A stretch of 64,000 bases of DNA from positions 3,406,154-3,470,153 of the forward strand of contig OY741281.1 of assembly GCA_963514095.1 (NCBI GenBank). Direction: 5' to 3'. Positions 45,089 through 59,112 of this stretch are shown here, in pieces. The notes under the pieces were generated by a model that saw only the letters and a program-made list of their open reading frames with translations, ran no database searches and was not told where the DNA came from. Position numbers and translations under genes: made by a program. Source of the DNA: Eutrigla gurnardus (lineage: Eukaryota > Chordata > Actinopteri > Perciformes > Triglidae). The first letter of the stretch is position 1. Every line of letters starts with the position of its first letter.

Positions 45089-48000
45089 CCTTGCTTACTC
45101 ACACAATGTGAAACACAAGGAAATAGTATAGGAAGTGCTAGCGGTGTGAGTAATGCTGGATTGCTCAATGGGGCATCCATTGGGAACAATGATGTGACAA
45201 TGAATGGTCATAATGGACTTTTAGTGATAAACGAGTGTGCGAGTGATTAAACTAGAAGATGGAGGGAGTGTTTGGGAGCTGGGGAGTGTTTGGGAGCCGT
45301 CACGGTGAAGGACGGACTTCCCTGAGTGATGTTTCCGCTGTCGTCGGGAGGAAGGAAGGGCGGACGGACGATCGTCTTCATCTCTCATTAATAAACCTCG
45401 GAGTCGGAGTGGAGGAACGGCCTTTATTTGATCAACAAGAGGGGGGGGGGGGGGGGGGCTGCTTACGCATTTCCACGCTAAGTTGTCAAGTGGAGGAAGA
45501 TGTCATGCATACCGAGGCCTGGATGGAGTACGTGACCAGCACCAAGACCGGTCCTTGCAATCCCTCAAGGGTCGGGTTTCTAATGGACAGCACATACAGG
45601 AACCCGTCCAAAACGTATTTATTGGTTGTGAAGTACTTTTGTCTTCCAGGATTTCCTCAAAAAGTGGTCTCATGTAGTCCTGGGTCAAAGAGACGTGGAC
45701 CTTCCCAGGATCCATCATTTTTGCCAAATAGGTGTATTAATAAATCAGACATTCTGCCCCTAAAGAATGCTGTACAATGAATTATCACAAGCTCACCTTG
45801 ACCTCGGACCTCTCTCATGCATCACCTTACTATTAGAACATATCGCATTTCTGCGACGCCCTTACTGTGGGGATTGAGATGTGTTCCTTCATGCTGGTTC
45901 TCATCCATCAGGCAAAGATCAGAAGGGGAAGTACAGCGTCCCGGTTCTGGATGTGCAAACCCGGCAGCTGGTCCTCGACACCAATCAGACACTACAGCTC
46001 AGCTGCAGGTGAGTTTCAGGAAAAATCACCGCATCAGGATGTGATTCATGAATGCATTGGGACACCAAGTTTATTGGCAATAGATTTTCAACATAACATA
46101 ACATAGTAACAGCATTTTTCCATCATTCATGTCTTGTTGATGGACTCATTTAGTCATTTCAGTTTCTTGTTTCATCATTTTCCTTCCAGTCATGTTTCTT
46201 CTCCATATTCACTGATGCCCATAAAGTTGGAATATTTAGTTTTCAGACACAATCCTCTTGTTTATTCCTGTTTAAATGCATCAGTCATCACTTTTGACCA
46301 GCTGTCATGATATTACCTTATGTGTCCCAATCACCCAGGTGGAATTAATCCATGACATTTGCAAATTATTCCAACTTTTTGGGCAACCCTTCATTACATA
46401 CATGTTTCTTCAACAGTTTCTAGCCAGTAGTTTTGTGTTTTAAGTCTGTTGCTTCCTATGAGGGTTTTACTCTCATTGTCTGCACTGTCACTGAATCAAA
46501 AGGAGAAACTTAAACATGTGGGGTACACAAGTGTTTCCTCTCATCCCCCTTGTTCCTGTCGACCCCAGGGGTCGCTGGGAGCTGGCATGGGCGTTCCCGT
46601 CGGGTCTGTCCAGAGACGAGGTGCGGGTGGAGGAGTCTCGCTGCGGGAGGACCAGCCAGCAGTTCTGCAGCCGCCTGTCGGTCAGCGCCGCCCGGTTCCG
46701 GCACACCGGCCTGTTCCGCTGCCGGTACCGGCACCGGACCCGGAAACAGGCCTCCGTCTACGTTTATGTCGCAGGTGAGACCCCTGCTTGCCCCGACCGA
46801 GCCTCTCCTCACGCTGATTGTTTACATCCCCTCAGGTTAAACAGGACGCGGTGGGTGCTAAATACAGACCAATGCCAGAGAGCCAATTATATCCAAACAC
46901 TGTTTGTCCCAACAACACATCCTTCTAGATGTCTCTGGCACAGTTTCTCCCCCCTCCTCCCCTTTTCTCAGACCGGGCCTACCTCCCTGTCGTCTATATA
47001 TAAATGATTTTTTACTTTCATTTACGTGCTGCCTCGGGGGGCCAGGAATAGCCCAGCTGCTGAAAGGCTCAGGCCTGGGCAGAGTTTCCCAGGGCATCAG
47101 CCTTATCTGCTCCGCTCAGCCTCGCCTGGAGCATCCTGTGCTCGGGGCGGGAGTGGGGGAGGAGGGGGAGGAGGGGAAGGGCCTGAGGGAGGGGATGTCG
47201 CTGTGTCTCTACAAGGTGGTGGTGAGGTGTGTGTGAGGATAAGATGAAGGCCGGTGTCTCGGTTGGTATCGTGGGGCAGAGGAGGCACGATGTCTAGCAG
47301 CTCCTCCCTTCCCCGTCCTGGTGGGTGACGCCTGTAACACAGGCTGGGGGTCCAGGGTCACAGGGTCACCCTACCGTTTGGGCCAACAGGACCCTCGGGG
47401 GCCATCAATCGCTCGGGTCACCGTGTTCATTAAGCGTCAAACTCGGCCACGGCTCAGGCTCAGACGTCCCCCCTCCTCTCCTCCCAGAGTCCTCGAGGAA
47501 TCAAAGCAGCAGAAGGAAGCTCAGTCCTGCTGGTCCTCTGGGTACTTTTGTTCGAATGTTCAGAGATTTGCTTTCCTTGAATAACACCCTACGGTAACAA
47601 ACAATGCAGCGAGCAACACCCACGCTGTTCAATGGCACCGAACTGTTGCGGCCGCGGAGCTGGGAGGAGAACGCTCGGCGAGGCCGTTTGATTGCCTCCA
47701 AACAATCTGCCTGTTTATTGTTGACTGCAGGCCGCCATTTAGCTGACGGGCATTGAACGAGTGGGCGTGGAGGGCGAGCATGTTTGGGAGTGTGTGTCTG
47801 TTTGTTGTCGTTCATTGCAGAGATTGATACTGAGAAGCGTGTGTGTTTGTTTGTGTGTTTGTTTGTTCGAGGCAGGTGATTGTTTTCTTTCCTTTCTCTC
47901 GCTGTAAAATGATAGAAAAACATATTTTCTCAATCAAGTCAAGGAGGTGGGGGACAAACCCCCTCACCCTCTTGCTTTTATTGTTTCGGGCTGACCTTCT

Positions 48001-48158
48001 TAGAGAGCGCTGAGTTTCGTTTGCCCTGGATTTCGCACTTCAGGCTGCATGTAAGCTGCACTGCCTTATGGGGGAAGATTATTGGATCTGTATGTAGCCT
48101 GCCCGAAGGGAATTTATTATTTATGTTATATATTATATTTGTGAATGGATGTTTGTTG

Positions 48159-48225
<67 letters not shown>

Positions 48226-50509
48226 GCATATCTCTCCTGAAACCGTGTGCTTGTGAAAAGTTAGAATGGACTAATGTTGTCTATTAAAAAAAAACTGTCG
48301 GTTACCATAGTAACCAGGACGCAGTTTCCCTAGAAAGAGGTATTCTCATTGAATTTTTTTAAATGTCAGTTTTCAATGTTGTGAACACCTGAAAGCTAAC
48401 TTTATTCCCCGTCCTTGATGGAGGCAAGAATATCAGAAATAAATGGACCTGAAACAATGAATTAATCGATTAATTTGTCATCTAAAAAAGGTTTGCAATC
48501 ATTCTTATAATTGATTCATTATGATCCTTTTTCTCATTCTAATCCTTTTGTCCTTGCTTGTTAGGAGTTTCTGATTTTCTCTCTTTTATATCATTGTATA
48601 TTTGATGTTTGATGATGTCAACTATGACTCTGAGATGGATTTTTCCTCTAATTTATGTAAACTGGTTCTAAACTCTCATCTAAGTGATAAGATGCTCATG
48701 GTCGGTACCACACGTGTCTCTGACGGCAGCGTTTGGGTTTCAGACAGCCAGCAGCCGTTTGTGGACCATCCGGCTTTGAGCCCCGACGTGTTGTACATGA
48801 GGGAGAAGCAGCCGCTGGTCATCCCCTGCCAGGTCACCCACCCGAACGTCACCGTCGCTCTCGTCAAGGTCAGTGCTGGATTTCTGAATGAAATGACACG
48901 TTTTTTGCACCTGCATCCCCATCTCTTCCTCGTGTATCATCAGCATATCTGCAAACTCACATCCTCCTCTCTGCCCAGAACACTCACGCCAGCTTTTTTT
49001 TCGATGGCGGTTGCTCACATATTGCACACAATGCATCGTCCCCGTCGCTTTTCCCCGGCTCTCCAGATCATTCGCCACATTGTTCTTATCTTGGCAGCCA
49101 TAACGGCGTGGCGTGTGTGTCCGTTTGTTTGTGTCCGTCTGCGGATATGTGTGAAAGTGTGTGCGGATATGGTTGTGAGTGTTGGTGCTTGAGTGCTGAG
49201 TGAGAGGGGGGCGATGCGGACAGTGGTACTAAGTGCAAAGACTTACTGAGTACTAAGTTTAAAGTACTTGATGTCTGCATGTGTGTGTCTGTATGACTGT
49301 ATAGATGAAAATTCACCTGTAAATGAAGCAAAAATCTGTCTTAAACCTGCAAGAAAAGCTTCCAAAGATGCCTCCCGTTCTTTACTGACTTTTCCCAATC
49401 AAGCGGCGCCCACGGCGTCCTGTTGGCACGGTTTCTCCCTCTGGAAACAGGACATTGGGTCTGGAGTGCCCCTTTGGCCCCCGGCCAGCACCACTTCCCC
49501 ACATCTCACCCGCCACCCCTTGTAGTAGGAATCCTGGCTGCCAACTTCCCCCGACTGATGCTTTAAACAGCTGGTTGCCTGCAGCAGGAAGCCGAGGGTA
49601 GCTACTGTTGACCCCGACACATCAAAGTACGGCGAAATGCGCTCTAATCACGAACGTTGGTCATTAATATGGCAGCTTGTGCGTCACTGCAGAAGCCTTA
49701 TTGTGGTGTAAAATGAAGACTCGGTTTGTCAGATGCAAAAAAACAACCTGATAGAACAATAAAAAAGAGTTAAGGGACTTGCAGCAAAGATTTCCTGACT
49801 GTTAGATCCTAATATTGTAAAGCAAAGCCAATCTTGGTCCTACACTTCCCATCATACAACTCAAAATCGTCTAAAATGTAAACTAAAAATGTAAATGTCT
49901 GAAATCTGAGGATGGCCAAGACATTACGGTTCATCCTGAAAGGACCATGAACTCGTTTTTATCAATCCATCAAATAGTTGTTGAGATATTTCATTCATAA
50001 CTACAAATGTGAGTCTCAGGCTGGTGCTGAGAAAAGTCCTGGGGTGATCGTAGTCGGATGGGTTCATCCTCTGGAAAACATGAATATCTATGACGGACCA
50101 CCATTGGCTGCAAAAAGAGGAATAGTCTAGGAACTTGAAAATGGTCAGGGTCCAGGAAGTGTAAAAACATAATAATAGGACACGTCACCTGTGTTTTTCT
50201 GGACAACGGTTTTGATCCTCGGGTCACTATCTTGATTTTTTTTCGACTGAAAACTCACTTTAAAGGGTTAAAGTTTGCGGACTGGACAATCTAAATGGGA
50301 TCATCATTTTAGAAGACTTGAAACTAGCGATCAAGACCATAAACTCATGTTTACAATGTTTACTGAGATAATAAATAATAAAAGTGAGGGGTAGGATCAT
50401 TTTCTACAATATGACTTCAGATTTGGCTTCATTTACAGAACTGGAAGTTGCCACTTGTGCAAAACCAGCCCATGCATGACATGTCCAACTCGTTCTACAC
50501 ACACACACA

Positions 50510-50608
<99 letters not shown>

Positions 50609-51269
50609 CCACCTCCTTATGATTGCCTGGAAGGTAACTATTCTAAAAATATCCCACCTCCTCTTCCTTCATCTCCTCTAAATCTGCGCCGGCCAAACCA
50701 GAAATCCACTCGCTGTCACAGTCCTCTGGAGTGTTTTTTTCCTGGATCTCTAATATGACCCCTTCTCGGCGGGGAACAATACCCAGGAGGCTCGGCTCTG
50801 GCGCTCTCGCTGTGAAAGTGACCGGGAGGTCCGGGATGTAGGGGGGGTCAACCCGGGGTCCCAGTCAAAAAATGTCCTGTAGTAACAGGATGCAAGGAGA
50901 TGGACCGTAGTCACGTTTCTTATATCCTGACTTCACCCCTCCTCCCTGTTTCTGCACCTCCACCATCACCATCATAGTCTTCATGGATGGGGGGGCAACG
51001 AGGGCAACGGGGGCACTGGGACCAGGGGATGGCATCTAAGAGTTTGGGAGTGGGAAGCGTCTACTTCACAGGAGGTGGAGCTCAGTGGCGTCTGAGAGGT
51101 GTGTGATATTGGTGGTTGGGGGGGGTCCACCTGTCCCTTGAGACTGGGTGGGAGGCTTCCACTCTGTCACAGAACCTCTAGTAAACATTTCCTTCAGACG
51201 GCCTCGAGAAAACAACAAGGTTACACAATTACACAAGTGTTGCATAACCGACACGGTGAGAGTTCAGGC

Positions 51270-51358
<89 letters not shown>

Positions 51359-54334
51359 CTCCACATGCCGTTGTCGTGATCGCTGTTGTTTTCTGCCCCC
51401 CCTCCTCCCTACAGTACCCCAACCTCAGCCTGAGTCCAGACCAGAGGAACATCGTGTGGAACAGCAAGCAGGGCTTCACCATCCGAACGCCCACCTTCTA
51501 CTACATCGGCCTCTTCTTCTGCCAGACCATCACCGACGGCGTCGCACACGAGTCCCGTAAATACTTTGTACACAGACCAGGTCAGCGGCGCATGAATTCA
51601 GATGAAAAGTCTCCCGTGTATGTGTCCGTGTGTTAAATCCCGGTATTCCTTCCTCCCGTGTCACAGTGAGTAACATCATGGCGGTGTATCTGAACAGCAG
51701 TGGACCTGTGGAGGCCCTGAAGGGAGAGAGACTGGTCCTGAACTGCACCGCCACCGGGGAGTTCAACACCAGAGTCAACATCACCTGGGACTACCCCGGA
51801 AAGGTCAAAACCTGACCCCAATATACCCCGATAATCATGAAAATTGGCTCAAATGGCACTTTATCACCTGCCACAGATAAGACACACAACAATCAAATAA
51901 TCTTATATAAGATGATCATAAATCACGAGGTCTCCCTGCTTAAATAAAGGATAAATGCATTTTTAAAAAAGTCACGTCAGCATTCAAATTTACTTCTCCG
52001 CTCCGACTCTGGGCGAGAGACAAAGGTCATAAGTGATGATTGAGAGAGATTATTTTTGTATGTCAGAACATCATTTTTTTAATATCATAAAACTCTTTAT
52101 ATTGCATCACAAGCATCACTCTTTGTACTGTTGCTTGTTCTCAAGTAGAGCGGCTAGTTATTTTATTCATCTTTGAAGGTTTATTGAAGTTTATTTAAGC
52201 AAAAGTAAAAAGTAAAACAATTGGAAAGATTCCACAAAAAGTGCACAATTTAAGGAAAAATCATTTTTCAAATTCAACCTCTCGTCTTGATTCACTCTGG
52301 AAAGCTTGCAGAAACTCGACATCAACATTTTTACATTGTGATGAATGTAAACTGAACTGTACCACCACCTAATCAGGTCTATGTCATTATGACTTTATCA
52401 TTACTTAATTGCCTGTAATGCCCCATTACTCATGAATAACAACTCCCTTTTTTACCAAAGTAAAATGTCATGGATTTCTAGCTTTTTAAAGTGATGTTTT
52501 CGGACACACAGATGAGCCTCCGTTGGTTAACTCTCCTCCTCCCTCTCTACCCCTCCAGAGCAACAACACCGGCTTCACGACCAAAAGGCTCCTGAAACAC
52601 CGAACGCACATGCTGTTCTACAACATCCTCACCATCCCGAAGCTCAAGCGTTCGGACCGAGGCCTCTACACATGCCGCGTGACCAGCGGGGAGAACACCA
52701 AGCAGCAGAGAGTTTCCGTTACTGTCTACGGTGAGTGTCTTCCTCCAGAAAAACTCCCTTTTACATGATTCAACTGCGTTGACAGATTACTCATTCATCC
52801 TCTCGACAGTTTCATTCTGATGGTGATCAAACTTTTTTTCCATTCGCTTTCTTAATCTTACAAAAATATGTCTTCAATTCTAGACCGACCGTTTATCCGC
52901 CTGAAGCCCCGACAAGGATCCGTGATGGAGGTTCAGGCGGGACAAAAATCGTACAAAATCTCTCCCAAACTGCGAGCGTTCCCGGCCCCTGAAGTCATCT
53001 GGTAAGAGATCAACTAGATCCCTGAAGTCTCACCGACCTCGCTGTCTTTTTATGTCATCTCTGAATATCTTCATCTCCGTTGTTCTCCTGCCAGGTTGAA
53101 GGACGGCATGGTGGCGGCGGAGCAATGCTCCAGATACCACATGAATGGGAGTTCCCTGGTGATCCGGGACGTAGCGGAGGAGGATGCTGGGAAGTACGTT
53201 GTCCTGGTCCGGATCCGGGAACACGGACTCTACCAGAACCTCACGCTCACGCTCGTGGTCAATGGTGAGGAATCCAATTCGTAACCCACCAAACCCGGTA
53301 TGTCTTCGGCTTCCCTCAGGTGTTAAAGCTTTGTGTGTGTGTGTGACAGTGAGTCCTCAGATTGGGGAGAAGGCGGTGTCGTTGCAGGACCCGGGCTCGG
53401 TCCCGCGGGGGAGCAGACAAGCCCTCCACTGCACGTCCCACGGCGTCCCCGCTCCACACATCCAGTGGCTCTGGCATCCCTGCCCGTCCAAAGGCCTGTA
53501 AGTAGCCCAGACGCCTGAATGCAAAGGTTAACATTTAGCCTCCAAAATTAGAAATAAAGCATTTGGAATTTGCACAAAGTTAGAATTACAAAATAGAAAT
53601 CTATCCATTATCGGCAGGTTTCACCCTGGACAGGTCTCACAGACACATAGAGAGACAGACAAGCAGTCCCAACTCACATTCACTGGCAATTTAGAGGAAT
53701 CAATGAGTCTTTGGACTGTGGGAAGAATCCGGAGAGCCCAGAGAGAACCCAGAGAGAACCCAGAGAAAACCCAGAGAACCCAGAGAAAACCCAGAGAGAA
53801 CCCAGAGAACCCAGAGAAAACCCAGAGAACCCAGAGAGAACCCAGAGAAAACCCAGAGAGAACCCAGAGAACCCAGAGAAAACCCAGAGAACCCAGAGAG
53901 AACCCAGAGAAAACCCAGAGAACCCAGAGAGAACCCAGAGAGAACGCAGAGAGAACCCAGAGAGAACCCACGCTGACCCAGGGAGAACATGCAAACTCCA
54001 CACAGAAGGAACCCTGAACTTGGATTTTAATAGTCAAATCCATTAAATGATTAAATATTATTATTATCATTATTGGGGTTTTTAAGTTTAGACTTTCTAT
54101 ATTTTGTACATATTTTGGCTTCAAATGTTTAAAATTCTAGCAACGTTACAATGTTAGGAACACGTGCAGCGGGAAAATGACATCTTGCTTGTTTTATATT
54201 GTGTGTGTGTGTGTGTGTGTGTGTGTTTAAAAATGAGACATGTTTTGTCTATTCCAGCATGTGTTCAGACAGCATTTCCTTCTTGTAACCAGAACAGACT
54301 TTTGGGAGCTTTCATGTGCGGGGAATGTGTGAAA

Positions 54335-54377
<43 letters not shown>

Positions 54378-54494
54378 TCTCATCATGTCTGATGTGCAAC
54401 TTTTTCCCCATATGTTTGTTCTCTTACTGTCTGTGTTTCCATTTTCATGTTTGTTTAAGTGTATACAAATGTGTAGCCTGTGTGTGTGTGCGTT

Positions 54495-54539
<45 letters not shown>

Positions 54540-54863
54540 TACATTCACAGACACGGTACACAGTGTATCTCAGACTTGAAAGGACAGAGAGAAAAAACAC
54601 ACTTCAATAGAAGCCAGTTCCGTGCTCTCAGTCACGATTTGTTGGTTTCCAAATCAAACGCTATGATTTAATGAATTTCCTGTCCGGGACGCTGGGTAAG
54701 AGGCCTGTTTATTATTGTGATTGCACACCGCATCCTGTGATGCCTTTTCTTATATCTGACACACACACACTATATATAAAGTTCTCATGAGAAATGGCCC
54801 AACCCAGTGATGCAGCGGGACGGCGATTTAGTCAACACACACACACCCACACCCACACACACA

Positions 54864-54936
<73 letters not shown>

Positions 54937-57515
54937 GAGGATTCAAGCAGGCACTTGGCAGAAACATTGATTGAGTTGTTCTGGTGGGGTCAGACACTTA
55001 TTGTGTTGCTCATGAGCAAGTCAGAAAGGTTAAGTACTACCTGAGTGCACCGTGGCAGCCGCCCATACTCTTTTTTTTTTCCCTACTGACATCATCGGCG
55101 TACTTGACCCTTAACACCGGCGCTCTCGCATGGCGCCACGCCGCGGTGCCTCCAAGCGTGGTTTCTTCCGTTCGCCCCCCGCTAGATGCCAAGTAGTTTA
55201 GACCAGGTGGGGATGCTTATGTATCTGCTATAAATTATGGAAATGTTGCTTTCTGTTGTACCTCATTATTATCATGAGAGTCACATTCAATCCACATGAA
55301 GAAAACAATTATTTTATGATCAATTTGGTGAATCGGACCTTGGTAATTAGATTTAAATAGATTCAAATACAAAAAAATCCAGTCTATAAATTCAATTTAT
55401 CTATTTTTTCCAAATTTGACATTGCATACAACGCATGCATGCAACAAAAAGCATTTTCTCGCAACCAAATCCAGTAGGAAATATAACGAGTAAAGATTTC
55501 AGCTTATTCCCATGAAGGATCTCAAGTATAAATGCACAGTAATGGTTCAGCGGGTTACATGTGGCAGGTTTGTAAAGCTCTGTTCTGGTTCTGCTTCAGT
55601 GTCTGCATTGAGTGTCTTTCTTTAGTTCTTATTTTTCCGCCTGGATCCTCACTGGGCCCCTTGTTCTTTGCAGCCCGGCTGCACCACAAGCCTGACGCAG
55701 CGCCGGAGGAGGCCCAGGGACATTGGACCCGGCTGGGCCAGGCTGATGGGGGGCCTCGCGCCTAAGGTCCCGGTGCTCACTCCTGGGTCTGGCCCTGGGA
55801 ACCGCAGTGCTCTTATCTGGCCCGGGCAGGAGGCGCACTGGGCTTCCTGTGCGAAAATCAGAGCGCTTTTCCTCTCGTTGTTTGGCTTCCTCTCCGACGC
55901 GAGACGCTTCCCAGCAGCGTGATTGTCCCTTCGTCTTCAAACGTGGCACAGTCCGCTTCCTCAAGAGCTTGATCTATTCTTGAGAGACCCCCCCCCCCAC
56001 ACACCCACCCCACACACCCCTTCCCTCCCTAACTCTACTGCCCCCCCACACATACCTCTCCAACCCCCTTCCCTCGCCAGCTCTGCCCTCCACCCCCAAC
56101 CGAGCATCAAGAACAAACTCCCCATCGCCTCCCGCCCTGGAGCGCATCCCCTCCACCACCTCCTCCACCTCCTCCTCCTCCTCAGCGCTTGTCCACAACC
56201 TTCAGTGGTCCCATGCGATGATCCCGAGCTCGTGCTTTGCTAAACTGGTGTGAGGAAAGTGACTTTGATCACTGCTGAGCAGTGAAGACCAGGAGGGGAA
56301 ATAAGCCACATCACTAAGGACATAAGGACACCTGCTTTACTCATTATTTATTTATTTACTTCATTTTACCCCCAGTTTGATTCCTCCCCTTTGCACCCAG
56401 CCATCCTGTAGTTTTATGCTTTTTTTCTTTTTTTTTTACATTTCACAGACATTTTTTGAGCCAGAAGAAGTGCAATTCCATTCATCCACCTGCCACATTT
56501 CTGGAGCTGCTTTGCTTGTTTTTTGTGTCCTAGAGTGGTACTATCATGGGTGCATGAACCTTTCCCAAGCCCCGATTCTGATTCTGACATCCACAAACAA
56601 AAAAAAGCTGTGAGTTTCTGTTTCCGATTTTTTTTTTTTTTTGTGCCACCGATAGAAAGGTCAAACGTGCTCACCTCGGACGAGCAAAAACAGGAGCGAG
56701 AGAGAGAAAGAGGGAGGACGAGCTTTTATGGGATGCCGACAGTTCTCTATTAAAAGACTGACGGTCAGCGGACGCCTACCATGTAGGAAGTCTCCACAGA
56801 CCAGAGACTAATCCCCCATCTGCCGTATTATGTCATCCCATGTCAAAGTGTCTTGTTTTGTCCAAATCATGTCAGTTTAACAGCCCTGTCGTCTTTGTTC
56901 TGGAACTTAATTCAAATCTAAATGTATGAGTGCCATAAGTGTTTTAGCAAAGTCCATTTTTTTGTGTGTGTGAAGAAAGTGTGAGATTGTGTGTGTTTGT
57001 CCCATTCTACGGGTGTCTCCCAATGTGATTCATTCCTTGTATACAGATGTTCTATGAGTAATATATGAAGCTAATATTTAATAATTTTATACAACTAACT
57101 TACATATGATGAATGACAATATTTGCCAACTTTGTATGAATCTGTATTTGACGTGTAATATCAGTTTGTGGGATTTTTTTGTTTTGTTTTTCATTAAACT
57201 TTGCTTATATTTGTGTATTGGTTTGATGTGGCGAAGTGGTTATTTCGGTGGGGGGAGGGGGGGAACAAACGGGCTAAAAAGTGTATTTTAGGCAGTGAGA
57301 GAGGACAGGAGGAATAAAAAGGCAGGAGATGACTCACACTGATACACAACTCACTCATATTGTCAGGCGCCTGCTGCTCTCCCTGTTTAGGAACACACTG
57401 TGTGAATGTGGCTCTCTTTCGTTTTCTCTTTCTGTGTCCTAACATCCATCGAACCAATCATGTTTGTGTGAGAAAGCATTTCCTGGGAGGCGTGGGAGTG
57501 TGTGTGTGTGTGTGT

Positions 57516-57602
<87 letters not shown>

Positions 57603-57887
57603 AGACCCATGGTGTCGTGCAAAAGGGTGGGTCATCTGTGAGATGCCAAGAGGAAGAGCAATCAGGGAGCGTAGAGGAACCGACCTCAGGGAGGAGCTCA
57701 GGACAGACAGGCACGGGGAGGAGAGACGGGAGGAGAGACAGGGCAGTGACACATCCCATAAACAGGCGGCGGATCAGTGAACTCCGTGGAAATGACGGTG
57801 TACAGTGAGGATGATGGTTAATGTCTGAACAATGCAGTGCATTCTTTTGATTATGAGTTCGGTCAACGTTATAGTGATGGATGGATG

Positions 57888-57981
<94 letters not shown>

Positions 57982-58655
57982 CCCTAATTATAAAGCACAG
58001 ACGATGCCCTTTGTTTTATAATGTATATAAATCACATTATAATTCATAATATTGGTGGATATAGAGAAGTTTCTTCTTTCCTAGAAAAATTCTTTCAGAC
58101 TGCTTTTTCGGTCTTATGTACCTCCTATCTTATAATAAAACAAATGATAATTTCAGGGCCCAACATGTGCATACTAAATAAGAAAATGTTCTTATTTATA
58201 AGGAAATTGACTTATCCCTCATTAGATGGTGCTTTTTGACCCCTCCCCCCAGCTGTTTCACCCTAAAGAGATGTATATAAATAACCCCCAAAGCGTTAAC
58301 TCCAGTTCCCACAGCTCCACCAGTGTAATCGATGGATTTAGACTTGTGAGAGTCGTTGAGGGGTACAGGAACTCCTGTCCTGGAAATGTGGGATGATTTG
58401 TTAAGAATGGAAGGAAGTCGATCCACAGGATTACAATACCACCTCTGCATCCTCCGAAAGATGAACAATCCAGCATTACGTAGCACTCCAAAGATCCACC
58501 ATTGTCAGCAGAACAGGGTGAGAGGACGTGATGCTATTGATATATATAAGAAAAAAGGGTTCAGTGATGATGATTACGTGGAGATAACATCAAGCAGCGA
58601 CGATCAAGGCATTTCCCTGATGTCCTGCTCTTCCTCCTGCCGAGCGCAGCTGAGA

Positions 58656-58686
<31 letters not shown>

Positions 58687-59018
58687 CTGGAGGTAAAATG
58701 ACTTGTGTCAACACAGCTGAGTCTCTGTCCTCCTCCTCCTCCTCCTTCAAGGTGTGTGTGTCCAACGTCCTCCTCGCCATGGAGGCCTGTGACCGACAGA
58801 GACCCCGCCACGTCCACAAGCAACCACATCCTGACTGTTACGAACAGACAGGAAGTGCTTCAGGGGAAGAAAAAGGTGGGTGACAGAAGAGCCATTCGAT
58901 TCATAAACACACAGTATGGATCAGCTCAAAGTAAGAACACACACCTTTATCAGTATTACTGGCAGCTTGCATGTCTGCTCTCTGGGCGACTATGAGTTAC
59001 CCAGAGGTAACAGGCCTG

Positions 59019-59112
<94 letters not shown>

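Noticed and set aside
45259..45780. 173-codon open frame upstream of flt1 exon 2
   Set aside because: It contains a poly-G-derived glycine run, has no recognisable domain, and lies within an intron whose flanking exons join in phase.
53498..53503. Immediate stop after flt1 exon 10 if the intron is retained (CTG TAA)
   Set aside because: It would truncate the receptor in the middle of Ig5, leaving an incomplete domain, and has no nearby polyadenylation support.
53621..54124. PREPREN / SLGSLWVL proline- or leucine-rich open frames
   Set aside because: Translation of the CCCAGAGARAA minisatellite in both directions, inside the flt1 intron.
55668..56243. GC-rich open frames in flt1 intron 10
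   Set aside because: No domain similarity. Exons 10 and 11 of flt1 already join correctly, and the frames reflect GC/C-rich composition.
58356..58883. 175-codon open frame overlapping flt1 exon 11
   Set aside because: The receptor exon 58752-58875 is read in a different frame that matches FLT1 and closes the phase; this frame has no similarity I can recognise.
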